In this document: one piece after another, positions 1 through 12,238 of the stretch
How positions within the stretch are numbered: position 1 is the first letter of the stretch
Layout of the letters: every line of letters starts with the position of its first letter
NCBI GenBank assembly: GCA_009809945.1
Contig: WTPW01001651.1
Location: 51,155-115,154, forward strand
DNA length: 64,000 nucleotides
DNA from: Gigaspora margarita
Lineage: Eukaryota > Glomeromycota > Glomeromycetes > Diversisporales > Gigasporaceae
Direction: 5' to 3'
Notes under the pieces: generated by a model
The model's input: the letters and a program-made list of their open reading frames with translations, nothing else
Told to the model about the DNA's origin: nothing
The model's database searches: none
Translations under genes and position numbers: made by a program

Positions 1-193
1 TTTTTTAGAGAGCGTTGGTGTTCGAAAAATTTTTTTTTGAAAGCTTATATTTCAAAAATTGGGAACCAAATACCAAAGTTGGTACCTGATATTTGAAATG
101 TAGCTGCTGATATATACCAAAGTAAAACCGCTAACAAAAAAAATTTTTACTATGATCCTTAAATATAACCTCACATAGATTATTCGGGGTCCT
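1..193. mobile_element. Right end of a hAT-like TIR element (AGGACCCCGAATAATC family)
   Basis: The end at 160-193 (AACCTCACATAGATTATT then CGGGGTCCT) is the reverse complement of the left terminus of the 60898-61510 element, including AGGAC(C/T)C(C/T)GAATAATCTATG. Only the right part lies inside the window, so its TSD cannot be checked. Confidence 0.6.
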
Positions 194-264
194 GGAATAA
201 CAAATATTATAAGGTAAAAGAGTGTATTATGATAAATTGATAATATTCTGATTATATCATATGT

Positions 265-598
265 GATGATTTCAATAGAAACAGCCCATTTTTACAATTT
301 TTTGAAAAATGAGTTTTTATTAGATTAATATAAATTTTGACATGATTGACATTTTTCAATTATAAATGAAAGTCGATTTGCATAATAAAAATCAAAGATA
401 ATGTACAAGAAAAATTACACAAGGTTGCATAGGGCCAACACATCACGAGATTACCCGATAGTTACATGTTACCTTTAACCAATCAAAATCATGAAATTTG
501 ATTAACCCGGATCAGTCCGAAAATCAAAACAAATGGTTAAACTCGATTATCTCAAAAAAAAATATATGTAAAAATGGGCTGTTTCTATTGAAATCATC
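265..598. mobile_element. MITE with 32-bp perfect TIRs (copy 1)
   Basis: GATGATTTCAATAGAAACAG (continuing through CCCATTTTTACA) at 265-296 is repeated in perfect inverted orientation at 567-598. The element is 334 bp with no coding capacity. A diverged copy in the opposite orientation lies at 12859-13195, sharing both the termini and the interior. No TSD is obvious. Confidence 0.7.
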
Positions 599-2434
599 CA
601 TATAATCTATTAATCAAATGCGAAAATTTTTGGCATTACATGATTCATCACATTAAGTTAAATTAAATGATACCAAAATTATGTGATTCTAATTGCTGGA
701 TCCTGTAATATCTTAATTTGAAATTTTATTAAAAAAAATAGAAAATTTGAATACTGTAAGATATTCTGATAAATCGTGATATCTTGGAATCCTGTAATTA
801 GAATCAAATAAAATTTACACTATCCAATTCCTCTCATTGAGAGAAGTTAAATGATATTAAAATCATCAAATTCTGACTACAGGGTTACAAAATAGAATAA
901 TTCAGCACAATACTTTTTTTATTACAATTTTAAATATGTTTATCCTTAAAACATGGATTTCTTGTAATTCCATAAAAAAATTTTGCATTTTTTATACCAA
1001 TCAACTTCTCTTAATAAGAAAAATTGATTGGTATAAAAATTGCTTGGCTCTAATTACAAATTATAAAAATTTTAATTAAAAAATAAAAAATATATATTAA
1101 AAATTTGTATTGTTTTGAATATTTTGTAATCTAGTAATCGAAATTGAATGAAATTTGTACCATTTGATTTCTCTTAATAAGAGGATTCTAATAGTTCAAG
1201 TTTCATTCAATTATTTAAAATTGTTCAAATTGTTCAAAATTACAATTTATAATTGTCTTTATATTACTAAATTAGCAAGTTTAATTAGGTATTTTTTATA
1301 GTTGGATTGCAAGTATAGTAAAATAACTAGTATAAAACCTTTAACTAGACTATTAAATCAAGTAACAAAAACAATACTATAATATATATGATATATATAA
1401 AATTATAAATAGTGATTTTAAATAATTTTAAACAATTAAATAAAATAAAATTGTTTAAAATTTTATTAAGATAATCTATTTTAATTTTACTTTTTTTAAA
1501 TTCGGCAATCCTGCCTTCTGTGTCTATAGACTTTATTATACATAAAATAAAACTATATTCTATTTTAATTTTACTAAAATATTTTTAGTATTTAAAAAAA
1601 TATATAATTATATATTTTTAAATAATTTATTAATTATTAAAGCTTAACAAATTTTGAAGAATTTTGAATTTTGAATTTTTAAATATACAGTAGATAAGGC
1701 CAAAAAAGGCTTTGAATAGCCAAAATGTACATTATTACTAAAAGTGCATATATGGCTAGTTGCATACTTGTCTATATAATAAATATTATAATATTTGAAT
1801 AAATTATCTAAAACAAAAAAAAATATATTAATAAATTTATATTTTATAAATAATTTACAACAATAATACTATAATATTAAAATTATTATTGTTTTTATAT
1901 ATAGTACTATATATTATAATATAATATTATATAGTAATATATATTTATATATTTTTTTAAAAAAAATTAAAAATTAAAAATAAAACTGTTTACAGTTTAA
2001 GAGAATTAATAGATAACTTAAAAAATTGTTTTAACTACAAATATATAAATTAATAATTTGTTTATTATTTATGATATAAATGTATAAATTATAACACAAA
2101 ATAACAACAAATATTGACACAATTTGATACACAATAAGATATATTTAAATAAACTTATATGCATGTAATAATAATTGTTTACTTTTTCATAACCAAAAAT
2201 AGTAGCCGGCAATTAGTATGTCCGTGGAAAATCATTAAAATCATTTAAACTACTATAATTACTTCATTGCTTTGTTAAATGGATAAACCATATATACATA
2301 AACTAGTAAGTTTATGGACAATTACTGTACAAAAAAAAAAAACTATTAACCACATTTATTATAGTTATACTAAATCCAAGGTTATAACCACGATTGTAAC
2401 CAACTAATCAAACAAGTTATCAATAGGTAACTCT
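599..2434. other. Gene-free AT-rich stretch with palindromic cassettes and an old hAT-MITE relic
   Basis: No coding sequence is supported. Between about 811 and 1200 there are three diverged copies of a roughly 80-bp palindromic cassette (GGTATAA/TGGTACCAAAAT arms around CTTCTCTTAATAAGA) that also occurs in the arms of the 46349-51014 element. About 1400-1740 is a degraded reverse copy of the 280-bp element at 16714-16993, recognisable from its internal block and from TTTTTGGC/AAAATGTACA near one end. The remainder is AT-rich simple sequence. Confidence 0.5.
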
Positions 2435-2443
2435 TATAAATAG
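2435..2443 (+). promoter_or_regulatory. Possible TATA box of the DUF262 gene
   Basis: TATAAATAG lies about 220 bp upstream of the start codon, after a gene-free AT-rich stretch. It matches a TATA element, but in such AT-rich DNA similar strings arise by chance, and no transcription start is known. Confidence 0.2.
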
Positions 2444-2663
2444 ATTACAGAAATTTTTTTTTTCCTCCCTGAAGATCATTATAACTTCTAACACGTGGAT
2501 AATATAAATTTATAGTTCAATTTTATCTTTACTTAAATATTCCTTTCATTTTTTTCCTTTACTATTACTGTATTATCAGATATACTTACTAATTATCGGC
2601 ACACTATAAATTCATAGATAGTATAGTTCTAGTAAACTTATTTCTTTTCATAAGTGCTTGGGT

Positions 2664-3638
2664 ATGGAAACTACAGCACTGACAAAACCGCGAAATGTTA
2701 CTCATACTTTATACAAATTACATGACTGGCTAAGGAAAGGGTTGATTGATGTCAACCCTGAATTTCAACGAGGTATATACTATAAATAAAAATTTTTAGA
2801 GACATAATAAAATATGTAATGTAATTGTATTAAATATTTGTATATGATTTTAATAACACTTTTCGTTTATGAATGCAGGCGTGGTCTGGAGAGGTATTAA
2901 TTAATTCCATTAAATAATTTTTTTTTTTTTTTACAAGATTAATTCTTATATGAAATTTTGATAAATTTTGACGAATCTATAATTAATGATCTTTTGATAA
3001 TTTTTATGAATTGAATTTATTTTTAGATATAAAACAATCCCATTTAATTGATTCGATCCTTAATAATTTTTACATTCCACCTGTGATTTTCTCATGTAAA
3101 AAAGTAGAAGGTACTAACAAATGGAAACGTGTTTGTATTGATGGAAAGCAAAGATTGACATCGATTACAAGGTAAGATACGTTAATTGAAGGAACTTTTT
3201 TAGAATATTTTGACATTACAAGTTTTAGATCTTAAAAGAGATATTCATATAATTTGTTTTAGATTTATGAATAATGAAATTCCTCATCATTCACCTTCTG
3301 GAGGGCATAGTGTAAAGCGATATTATGAAAAAGGTGAAGGATCAAACCATTCCGTGTTAACTGATGAGGAAAGAGAATTATTCGATTGTTTTGAGATTGT
3401 TTGTGGTAAGTTTATCATCCATTATTACCAAGATCAGAGTGTTAAAAATCTTTTAATTTTTTTTCTTTTATATATAGTCGAATATTATGATCTCACTTTG
3501 TCACAGGAACAAGAGATATTCAGTCGCGTTCAACTAGGTGTACCGCTAACTGCAGCAGGTAATAAAATTATAATTATTATTATAAAACTTAGCATCTTTA
3601 AAATTCATAAAATTTTAATTAAAGTATATATATATATA

Positions 3639-3669
<31 letters not shown>

Positions 3670-4262
3670 TTATTATAGAAAAATTGGCAGTTATAAATAC
3701 ACCTATTGTTGATTTTGCGCAAGATCTTTATAAAAATTACCCATCAATATCAAAAATTATTGATACAACCAGAGGCAAACCGCTTCAATTGATTTCTCAA
3801 ACACTTCATATGATCGAACAAGAATCAGAGAAATTTAAAGCATCAATTGTATCTATTCAAAAATATTTACAAAACGGACGAGAAGTTCCATTTGGACTTG
3901 CACAATCAGTCAAAAAAGTATTTGAAACATTGGTAACCTTGATCGATCTTGATGTACAAATGTTTCATCAAAACAACAAATTTTCACCTATTGAATTCGT
4001 ATTCTTTTGTTGGATCATAGCAAAATTTCCGGATGTTGGAGTGATTGTATATAAAGATTATCTAAAACGAATGAAAGAATATGTTAGAAGGTATCATGTA
4101 GATATCCGATTCAATCAAAATGTTTATGCAACTTTAAGGAGGTTTGTTTCAGAGTTAGAACAAGAACAGTTTATGACAGAAATGAATTTTTATGGTAGCT
4201 ATGAAACGAATTATGATCCTAATGAGCCATCAAGAAAGAGAATTAAAACCGAAGTGGAATAA
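2664..4262 (+). CDS. DUF262 / GmrS N-terminal-like domain protein, six exons
   Basis: Joining exons 2664-2772, 2879-2893, 3027-3171, 3263-3405, 3478-3558 and 3679-4262 gives a 358-residue protein and stop, with every intron GT-AG and all phases compatible. Residues 29-41 hold the family signature (DVNPEFQR, then GVVWR), residues 46-60 the SHLIDSIL...IPP segment, and residues 80-88 DGKQRLTSI, the counterpart of the DGQQR nucleotide-binding motif of DUF262 (PF03235), known from bacterial GmrSD type IV restriction enzymes. The rest is mostly helical-looking and ends in a basic SRKRIK stretch that could be a nuclear signal. No DUF1524 HNH nuclease half is present, so nuclease activity is not supported. 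The second exon is only 15 nt and encodes part of the signature. The ATG at 2664 is the first that leads into the conserved block. Exact function is unknown; the family call is firm, a role in DNA transactions is inference. Confidence 0.85.
3559..3678 (+). repeat. Intron 5 of the DUF262 gene with AT and ATT microsatellites
   Basis: This 120-nt intron contains a short (TA)n run followed by about ten ATT/TTA units. It starts GTAATA and ends TATTATAG. The frame happens to stay open through it, which makes a single-exon reading look longer than it is; the low-complexity Ile/Tyr run it would encode marks it as intronic. Confidence 0.7.
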
Positions 4263-5869
4263 ATTGATTTCAGAGAATTTTTTTTTTTGGAGGATCATTT
4301 TCATTATGCGTATTATGCATAGCTTTTTCTTTAATAGGAAGCGAGATATAGTTATCTGATACTATATAATCTGTAATAGCTAAATAATTAGCAAAGGTCT
4401 ATTCAGTTATGGTTCGGCTTTCTTTAAAAAAAAAAAATATATATATATAGTATTTTTCTCTTGACGATGATCAAATCTTCGTTTTTCCATATATAAAAAA
4501 AAAATATTAAAAAATGATGTATTATAATTAACCTTAGATTAATTGAGCCTGATCGGAATTATACATTGTAAAACTAATAATAGTTGTACAGTAAATTGTC
4601 TGCATACCGAACGATGATGTGCAATGCGTCAAAAATTTGACCATTTCCTTATTTGGTTTAAAATTGGCAGTCAAAAAAAAGATTAAACAAAAATTTTGTA
4701 ATACGAACCTTTTTAGAGGTAAAAGAAAAGCATTTAACTTTTTTAAGTTCATTATATTTCATCAAAAAAATGTAAAGAAAATCTGTTTTTCTATTTTAAT
4801 GCATTTTTTTACTATCGTAACGTAATATCGAAGTTTGTTTAATCTAACATTTAATAATAAGTGTAATACAATATTAATAGATAATTAAATAGAATTGCTA
4901 AATTTAAATGGGTAATAAAAAATATAATATCGATTCGTGACATCCATATACGTGAAAGTTTCGATCGTATAGTCGTATAGATCAAAAAAAAAAAAATTCC
5001 TTTAGATCAGTTATGTATTCTTTTTCTCATATGGCAGGAAGAGTACATACGTACATACATACATACATACATAAGTGAAATTCAAAAGACATTCGGTACC
5101 ACAAGTTGCTGTCTTAAATTGTCAAGTAAATATATTTCCTGATAAAACTACAGTTAAGAGATAGTCCAAATAAATTTTGCACGTATCAGCATCATAAATT
5201 TTCGATAATGAATATATTATACGTAATAATTTATTAAAAACATAATTCTGTAACAATAAAAAATATTACCTAATGAAAAAAGAAAATGTATGAAGACAGC
5301 GAAATAAATATATTCACGACCAAAAATGGTTTTTTAATATATTTACATTAATGTCTTCATAAAAGATTTTCTCTAAGTCCGGGCCATTTGATTACTAGCT
5401 ACTTTCATAATAACAGCTAACACTCGGTATATTTTCGGACTAATATATATGTAAGTTAAGAAAAATAAAAGTACTTACATGATTGGTGTTAAGTAATGTG
5501 ATCTGAATTGTTATGGGATTCTGATTAAGAGATAAGAACATGATAAAGATGAAATTGATAAATATTATCACGTCACGTGAAATTAATATTTGACATTAAG
5601 TGTATAACTAAGAAAGAAATAAATATCAAATCATCACGATTGACGACTAAAGAATCTAAGAATACGTGGAATTTACTCCATAGGATTAAGTGATGCGGTA
5701 GTAACTAGTTACGACATACTGTAAAAGCTTTATTAACTAGTTACGGCTTAAGCCGTATCATACCTGATCTCACTCAACCAGCAGCGTAACTTACATGTCG
5801 TTCACACGTTGAATAACCCCATCGCAATAAGAAAAACTTATCTATCGTATTACAAGCAAATCTATAGTT
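4263..5869. other. 3' flank of the DUF262 gene; no gene seen
   Basis: AT-rich noncoding sequence. Open frames here are short and low in complexity. A short (ACAT)n/(ACGT) microsatellite lies at about 5049-5073. Nothing else is supportable. Confidence 0.5.
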
Positions 5870-6082
5870 ATATGGGGTCTTTGCAGTAGAAAGACAATAT
5901 ATATATGATTTTGAGAAAATTGATACGGGTTAATCAAAAATTTCATAATTTGATTGGTCAGTTATGTCGGGTGATCCAAATTTCCATTTATCAGTTATAA
6001 TTGAAAAATGTAGCTCGTGATCTGAATATAGCAAAAACTAGCAAAAACTCGATTTTCACCTTCTACTGCAAAGGTCCCATAT
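5870..6082. mobile_element. MITE with GGGGTCTTTGCAGTAGAA-type TIRs
   Basis: ATATGGGGTCTTTGCAGTAG at the left end is matched by the reverse complement of CTACTGCAAAGGTCCCATAT at the right end, about 24 bp with one or two differences. Length 213 bp, no coding capacity. The termini resemble those of the 15296-15412 element (ATATGGGATCTTTGC), so the two may share a mobiliser. Confidence 0.65.
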
Positions 6083-7680
6083 AATCTAAACGCGTATAAA
6101 TCCTTTCAAAAATCTTTAATATCATGACATTCATATTCAACATCTTTTTAAAGTAATAATAAATACAGAAATATGAGGATTAAACATGAAAATTTCATTT
6201 TATAACAATAATTTTAAAAAATTATAGTGATTCCCGGATTATACTACTCTACTTAATATCTGATTAGATAATTATTACTATTATTTTTTATTAATCTGAA
6301 ATTTATAATAAACCATTTTGAATTGTTATTCATTTTGTTTTTAATCATGAGGTTATTTTTTTTATTCTCCCTTTTAAGAATAATTTGATATCGTATTACT
6401 AAATCTCAAACTTTTGAACAAAAAATCATGTGTATGATGAAAATCTATTTCACAGATATGCCTAATAAAATTGCTATTATTGTTATAAATTTTCTATTTT
6501 TGGACCCATTACCGGAAACATTGGCTAGTTTAGTTCCGATGTTGCTTACAAATTGATGGACTTCAATAGTATAAAATTTATAAGATTGAGGTTTCATTTC
6601 CCTTGGCGTCAGTCATATTGTATAAAAAAAAAAGTACAAAGATAAACAAAGATATATACCTAGTTATTTAATTCATTCTGTAAGGGGAATTGCTAAATTG
6701 TTAAATATACACAATAGCAAGCACTTTTAATAGCTCTTACAGTATGAAATATTAAACCTACTCTAAAATTAGACTAGGTTAATAGTAAATGATTATAAGA
6801 TTTATTATGCACCAAAAATTTGTGTAACTTTTATTGGTTCGATCAGTGTGTATTGTACAATGATAATTAAACTTGATAAAAATCTCAGAACCTTGATAAA
6901 ATCAACAAATCCATATTCGCTTTCTTTAAACTATCCTTCTACGTACATTTTTAAAAAGCCAACCTTTAGCAGGTAATCATTGTGGCGGATTAAAATGAAA
7001 TCAAGATTAAAAATGAAATATATTTATAAAAAATTGACAAGCCACCGAATAATAATAAAATTTTTGGGGCGCATTTTTTAGGGTTAGGGGTTAAGGTTAG
7101 AGATGGTATACTTACCGCAATCCCAAATCCCAAATCCAAAATTTACTACAGTACTATGTTTGGGATTGGGATTTGGGGTTTAGGGTTTGGTACAATTTTA
7201 CTATGTTTGGGAGTTTTAAGAGTAGTTTGGGCTGCATATTCATGGGAGGACATTCGTCTGATTGGTTGATGCCAATCAATTACCCGGGTAACACTTTAAA
7301 GTACTTTTTGAGAACGTAACGTTTCATTAATTAAAAATACACCTTTTCTCTATTAGCTTTGTAAATATTCACTGTGCAAATAATCGGAAAATAATCGGGA
7401 TCAAGAAGAACTTCACCGCCTATTGGACCATATCAATTTATATTGTAGAGTGAAGGTAACTGGAATGAATGATTTCGTCTAAAAGTATTTTATTACGTTA
7501 GATTTAAATAGCTTTTTATTTTAACCGTTTAATTTGAATAGGTACAAGTTCTTTAGTAGTAAAAGACTGAGCTTAATCTTTAAATTTGGTTGGTTTTTTA
7601 TGTGTGTTTGGGTTCGTTAACCGTTAAGTTTTAGTTTATATCTTGTACGTAGATTCTTTAATGAGAATGAGGGTTGCAAT
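6083..7680. other. Gene-free stretch with telomere-like degenerate repeats
   Basis: No coding region is supported. At about 7080-7210 the sequence holds GGGTTAGGGGTTAAGG and several TTTGGGATT/AATCCCAAA units arranged as an imperfect inverted repeat. They resemble degenerate telomere repeats but are not a clean TTAGGG array. Confidence 0.4.
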
Positions 7681-7858
7681 CATTTCACCGATAATCACTT
7701 ACATTTCACCGACAATTATTCACCGACAAGTTTATATTACCGACAGTTTAGTGTACTTTATAAAATAAAACTTGTCGGTGAAATGAACTGTCGGTAAAAA
7801 TGAATTTGTCGGTGAATAATTGTCGGTGAAATGTCTATGAAGTGATTGTCGGTAAAAT
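7681..7858. repeat. Foldback element built from TTCACCGACA units
   Basis: About 178 bp forming an imperfect hairpin. The left arm has four ACCGACA/ACCGATA units and the right arm has the matching TGTCGGT units, with an AT-rich loop around 7745-7765. The outer parts (ATTTCACCGATAATCAC and GTGATTGTCGGTAAAAT) pair with each other. GC-containing motifs repeated in both orientations in AT-rich DNA suggest multiple binding sites for one protein, most simply a transposase. Confidence 0.6.
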
Positions 7859-10800
7859 AATACGGACTCCTTTAATGAGTTAGTAATAAATATCACATTT
7901 ATTCTATTCTACACGTATCAATCTATTCACTAAAATATATAAGTAATAAATTGTTTTATGCGTATTTATTAGTTTGTAAGTTTCTTTATATGAAATCTTT
8001 TTTCGTTTTCTATAATCGTAGTTATTAAAAAACGATATTTTAAAAATTATGAATTTTTGATTGGACGGACGATCACGGGTATATCTACAAAAAATTTTCA
8101 CACTGTGGCGCAACCAATCAAATTTTGGGATCTTTTTTAATACAGTAATAACTATTTACTTCAGTACTTATGAAACTGCCTTCTGCGCTCTAACAAAATA
8201 AAATTCCTTGCGAATTTTAGTATAACCTATGTCTCCTCCTAACTCTAACACTACACATGGTCACAAAATTTGATTGTTGCGCCATCAATGTGTGGGATAA
8301 TGTTAGAGGTTAGTTTTAGAGTAGAATTTATATTAAACAAGTATACAATGAGTTTTAGAGGGTTAAATAGAAACCCACATTTCATTTTAATCTGATTTCA
8401 TCATGATCCGCGACAATCATTAAAAATTTATTATCAAATGAGTCTTGTTTAACGTTACTAATATAAATAAAATCTCTTGGATCCCAAGTCGGTATCTTAC
8501 AAGAAAAATTAATTTACTAGCCATTTTTTGTTTTTGTGTAATAAATCCTTGTCAAAATGCTTTTCATTTACGTATGTACGTGCTAGATATTTTTTTTTTT
8601 TTGTCAAAAGAGAAATTTGGTCTTAACTATTTATATTATGGTTGTCTGTTGTTAAACTATATATTAAATGGATTTGAATTAAGTTAACCATTTAAATGGA
8701 TTTAAAATTTTATTGTAGAATCCAAATTTAGCAGACTACATCTATTTATAGAGAGATACGCTTTTAAAGTATGTTGTATTTTATACATATCACGTGATTT
8801 AAATTAAAATTATCGTTATACATTTCTTGGCTGATCTGACAATCCAACAATCAAATTGTAAATGAGGCGTTGTCAAAGTAAGTACAATTTTAAATTTTTA
8901 CTGAACTTCTGAAAAATTGTGATATTACGTAATTTAATATCCAAAAAGGTTATAAACTGTTTCAATTACGTGGATTCTTATATTCTTATCACGATTTTCC
9001 AAGTCTGATATTATCATAAATTTTTTTATAATAAATTTTTAAAATTTTGAACATAGATAACTTATATCAACTTAATTTTAATATTCAAAAAAAATAAAAA
9101 AAGGATTTGGTTCGTTTCAATTGACTCATCAGATAGGTATTATAATTTTTTGGAGTCTTGACGATAATTTCCCTTTATAAATTGCGTTAGAACATGTGGA
9201 CATGTTTGGTAAATCGTGATGTTTCATCATATGAATTCTAAAGGTTCTAAGATGCAAAACAAGATTTAAATGGGTATAAAATAGGGTTAGGCGCAGTGTC
9301 CCAGGGCATGTTCTTTTCAAATATACATATAAGGATTGTTGTACAAAAAGTTGGGTCATTCCTGTATAACAGTATAACATGCTCTTAAATCAAAAACCAA
9401 TGCATACCTAGGGGAGGGGGCTTATTTCCAAAAATTTTCCGTACCCTTGACTATAATATAAAGATTTGTTAAAAGTGATATTTCAGAAGTTTCTGAGTAG
9501 AATATCCTGTATTACCTGTTACGATTTATGTGATCTGCAGGCATATCTGCTTGTAAAATGGTGTAAAGGATAATCCTGACTGTCAAAAGTCTAACAAATC
9601 TAAACTAGGTGTAATTTTAATAAATAGTTAATACCATTCCAAACTAGGTGTAATTTTAATAACAATTAAATACCTAATATTACTGTATTAAATCTATCAA
9701 TGAGTACTTAAATTATCATACGTCAAATTTTATCATAGAATGTAAAAAAATTTAATTTTACACACTTTGCGCATATCTAGCACTAAATTTTTGAAAAATA
9801 TCTTATAGCGCATTTGAAAATATTTAAAAAATTAAAATTTATACTCGCAATCTTCATTTCAATTAAGGAGATCTTGTGATTCACACCCGGTCTACTACAG
9901 TACTATTCAAGGGTGGATCTTTTATACAACCATTTACGGTCCTAAAGTAACCTTGTAATCTATTATCCCGGCAACTAATAATCCCGAAATTTTGTTACAG
10001 GCGATTCGCAATATATTATTCCGATATTTTATTTTAAATATTCTACTTAATATTTGAATTCTGTTTTGTTCTATTATTGAAGCACTACCGCTAACTGTTG
10101 CAAATTCTTTCTCAATTTTAATTTGTTACTATCATTCAGATCATAACTAATTTCATATTCTTTCAAATTTTTACACAATATTGTTGTAATAATATTAGAT
10201 AATTAACAGATGAAACAATAGAAATATCAAATAACTATCTGAATTATAAATTTTTGGATGATATAATTGATGATATAATTCTGCAATTAGAATTACGTAA
10301 TTTTTATGCCATTTAATTCTTCTCTAAGACGATTCAAAAATAATATAACATCCCCGTATTTTCGCGTAATAACCCCCCTACCTGCGCGTTATGTGAATTA
10401 TTTAGAGAACACGCATGAGCGTTATTTTTGAACCATTTTAAATATTTTCTGCTCCCAACTTTTTAAATAACGCCCAATGTGAGTTGCAATAGAATTAGAA
10501 TTATGCCAAGAAATAACTTATAATCTTATCATTATTATATATTATGAAATTATTCTCTTGGCGTCACACACAGCTACAAATAAATTTATTTATTATAAAA
10601 GTGTGCTAAAAAACGAAGAAAAGACCAAATTAGGTAGCTCCAAATTAGGTAGCTGTGCGCCGTAATCATATTGAGACCAGAAACAGTACATACTTTTAGA
10701 TCTTGTATCTCTCGATTCTGGTACGTACGTACGTACATACGTACTCCTGGAAATGTAATGTTGTCATGCAAATATTATTTGATGATATATTATTTGATTT

Positions 10801-11648
10801 TATATTATATGTACATATATTTTGTCAATTAGTTAATTTGAAAATAATATTGGTTCTAGAATTCGAATTTTCTATAAAATTTTGTCCATACGTATATAAC
10901 ACAGTTTGATTTATGTTGTCCTAATTAGTTGTACAGTGGTTTGTGTTCGGGAAGCGCACAGTCGTTATCTAAAAACTATTCATACTATTCTTAAGGAACT
11001 CCATTTTCTAAATAACGTTTATGTCACGTTATTTCAATTCTGATTGCTGAATCGCGTGCTACTTTATCAATATTATTTATCTTAATGAAGTGAATTTAAT
11101 GGTATAAACATTTATTACTACAATATTAATGTATTTTACTTGTTTATCTTTAACCTATTTTTCAAACAAATTTTTTTTGCTTGTAACTCTGAAAAATATT
11201 TAAACTTTTTTAAATAAATCAAAAAAATATTAATGATAAAGAGTTTACTTTCTTTATAAAATAGGTTATTTTAATATTTGAAGTAAAATACTATTCTCAA
11301 TAAATTAGCAATAATAATATTAATTAAATAAATTACAATAATCATTTTATTTTGTTTTAAATAGAGATTTAAAAAAGAATTTTGATACTAAGTTTTATAT
11401 ATATACATTTATTGATTATAAATGTATTATAGTAATATAATAACAATTACAAATTATACATTATAGCAAAAACATTTTTTTTAGTTAAATATTATTTAGT
11501 TTATACAATTTTATATGTATTTATTTTATTTGATTTATAACTAATATAGCTTTTAAAAAAAGTGTTATTTATTATCTGATTTTTTTTTTAAAAAAAGTTC
11601 TTTAACAAAATATCATATATATTAATATATATACAAAATTTATAATAT
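7859..11648. other. Long gene-free AT-rich stretch
   Basis: No coding region with family resemblance was seen on either strand. Minor features are an imperfect inverted repeat at about 10330-10480 (ATTCAAAAATAA against TTATTTTTGAAC, enclosing CGCGTAATAACCC and a CGTTATG block), a short (TACG)n run at 10721-10744, and long A/T runs towards the right end. Confidence 0.45.
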
Positions 11649-11665
11649 AAAATAAAAAGAATATT
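11649..11665. repeat. Target-site duplication, left copy, of the SINE
   Basis: AAAATAAAAAGAATATT, identical to 12222-12238 on the other side of the element. Confidence 0.85.
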
Positions 11666-12221
11666 AAGTCCTCCGGGTCGATAGCATAGCGGTTATGCTC
11701 CGAGGATACAAATCGCAAGGTTGCCAGTTCGATTCCTCCCAAAGGCGAAATAAGAAAAGCTAGCCGGTTAGGGAACTGAAACACTGTGGGAAGACAGGGA
11801 CCCAGGACGTCACACAGACAGACTTAATTGGGCAGCTGTTATTTCGAGAATTTGTGGCTGTGAAGAAAATCATGCTAGGACCCTGATTTGGAATAGCCGA
11901 AGTCACGAGATGTAATGTGAGGCCCAAGTCTGGATCTACATGATACTACATGAACTCGTGGCGTTGCCGGCCCGTTTAGGTTGAATCCCTCTTCGGCGCT
12001 CCGGTAGGAGCTTCCGGCGTGTGACCTCTCTGGGGTTCACTGCGGTGGGTCGCATCTAGGTGCTGTGGGAAGTAACCGGATGATGTCGGGCTTTATATAA
12101 ATAACATTAGTTATAGTAATAGTACAAATGTAACGCCCTACGGGGTTGTAAGTTATATCAGTTCTATACAAATAAAGCAACGGCGAGATCTGCCAAAGTT
12201 AAAAAAAAAAAAAATAAAAAA
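11666..12221 (+). mobile_element. tRNA-derived SINE with poly(A) tail and 17-bp TSD
   Basis: The 5' part carries an RNA polymerase III type II promoter: A box TAGCATAGCGG at 11682-11692 (perfect match to TRGCNNAGYGG) and B box AGTTCGATTCC at 11726-11736 (one base from GGTTCGANTCC), 33 nt apart. The body is markedly more GC-rich than its surroundings. It ends CTGCCAAAGTT followed by an A-rich tail, and identical 17-bp direct repeats flank it. The 3' part (AACGCCCTACGGGGTTGTAA) is not tRNA-like and may derive from a LINE 3' end, but it does not match the 3' end of the LINE at 22.9-29.8 kb. Length about 540 bp without the tail. The perfect TSD suggests recent insertion. Confidence 0.88.
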
Positions 12222-12238
12222 AAAATAAAAAGAATATT
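12222..12238. repeat. Target-site duplication, right copy, of the SINE
   Basis: AAAATAAAAAGAATATT, identical to 11649-11665. Confidence 0.85.

Noticed and set aside
3210..3262. Uninterrupted reading of the DUF262 gene as one 350-codon frame starting inside 3210-3262
   Set aside because: That frame reads through three introns (3172-3262, 3406-3477, 3559-3678) with clear GT-AG borders, adds low-complexity Ile/Tyr runs, and loses the conserved N-terminal signature encoded at 2664-3171.
7080..7210. True telomere or subtelomere
   Set aside because: The GGGTTAGGGGTTAAGG and GGGATTTGGG units are irregular, short and internal, and recognisable genomic sequence continues on both sides.
11602..11784. 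Minus-strand 60-codon frame over the SINE head
   Set aside because: It covers the tRNA-like promoter region of the SINE and the AT-rich flank, and is explained by the SINE.
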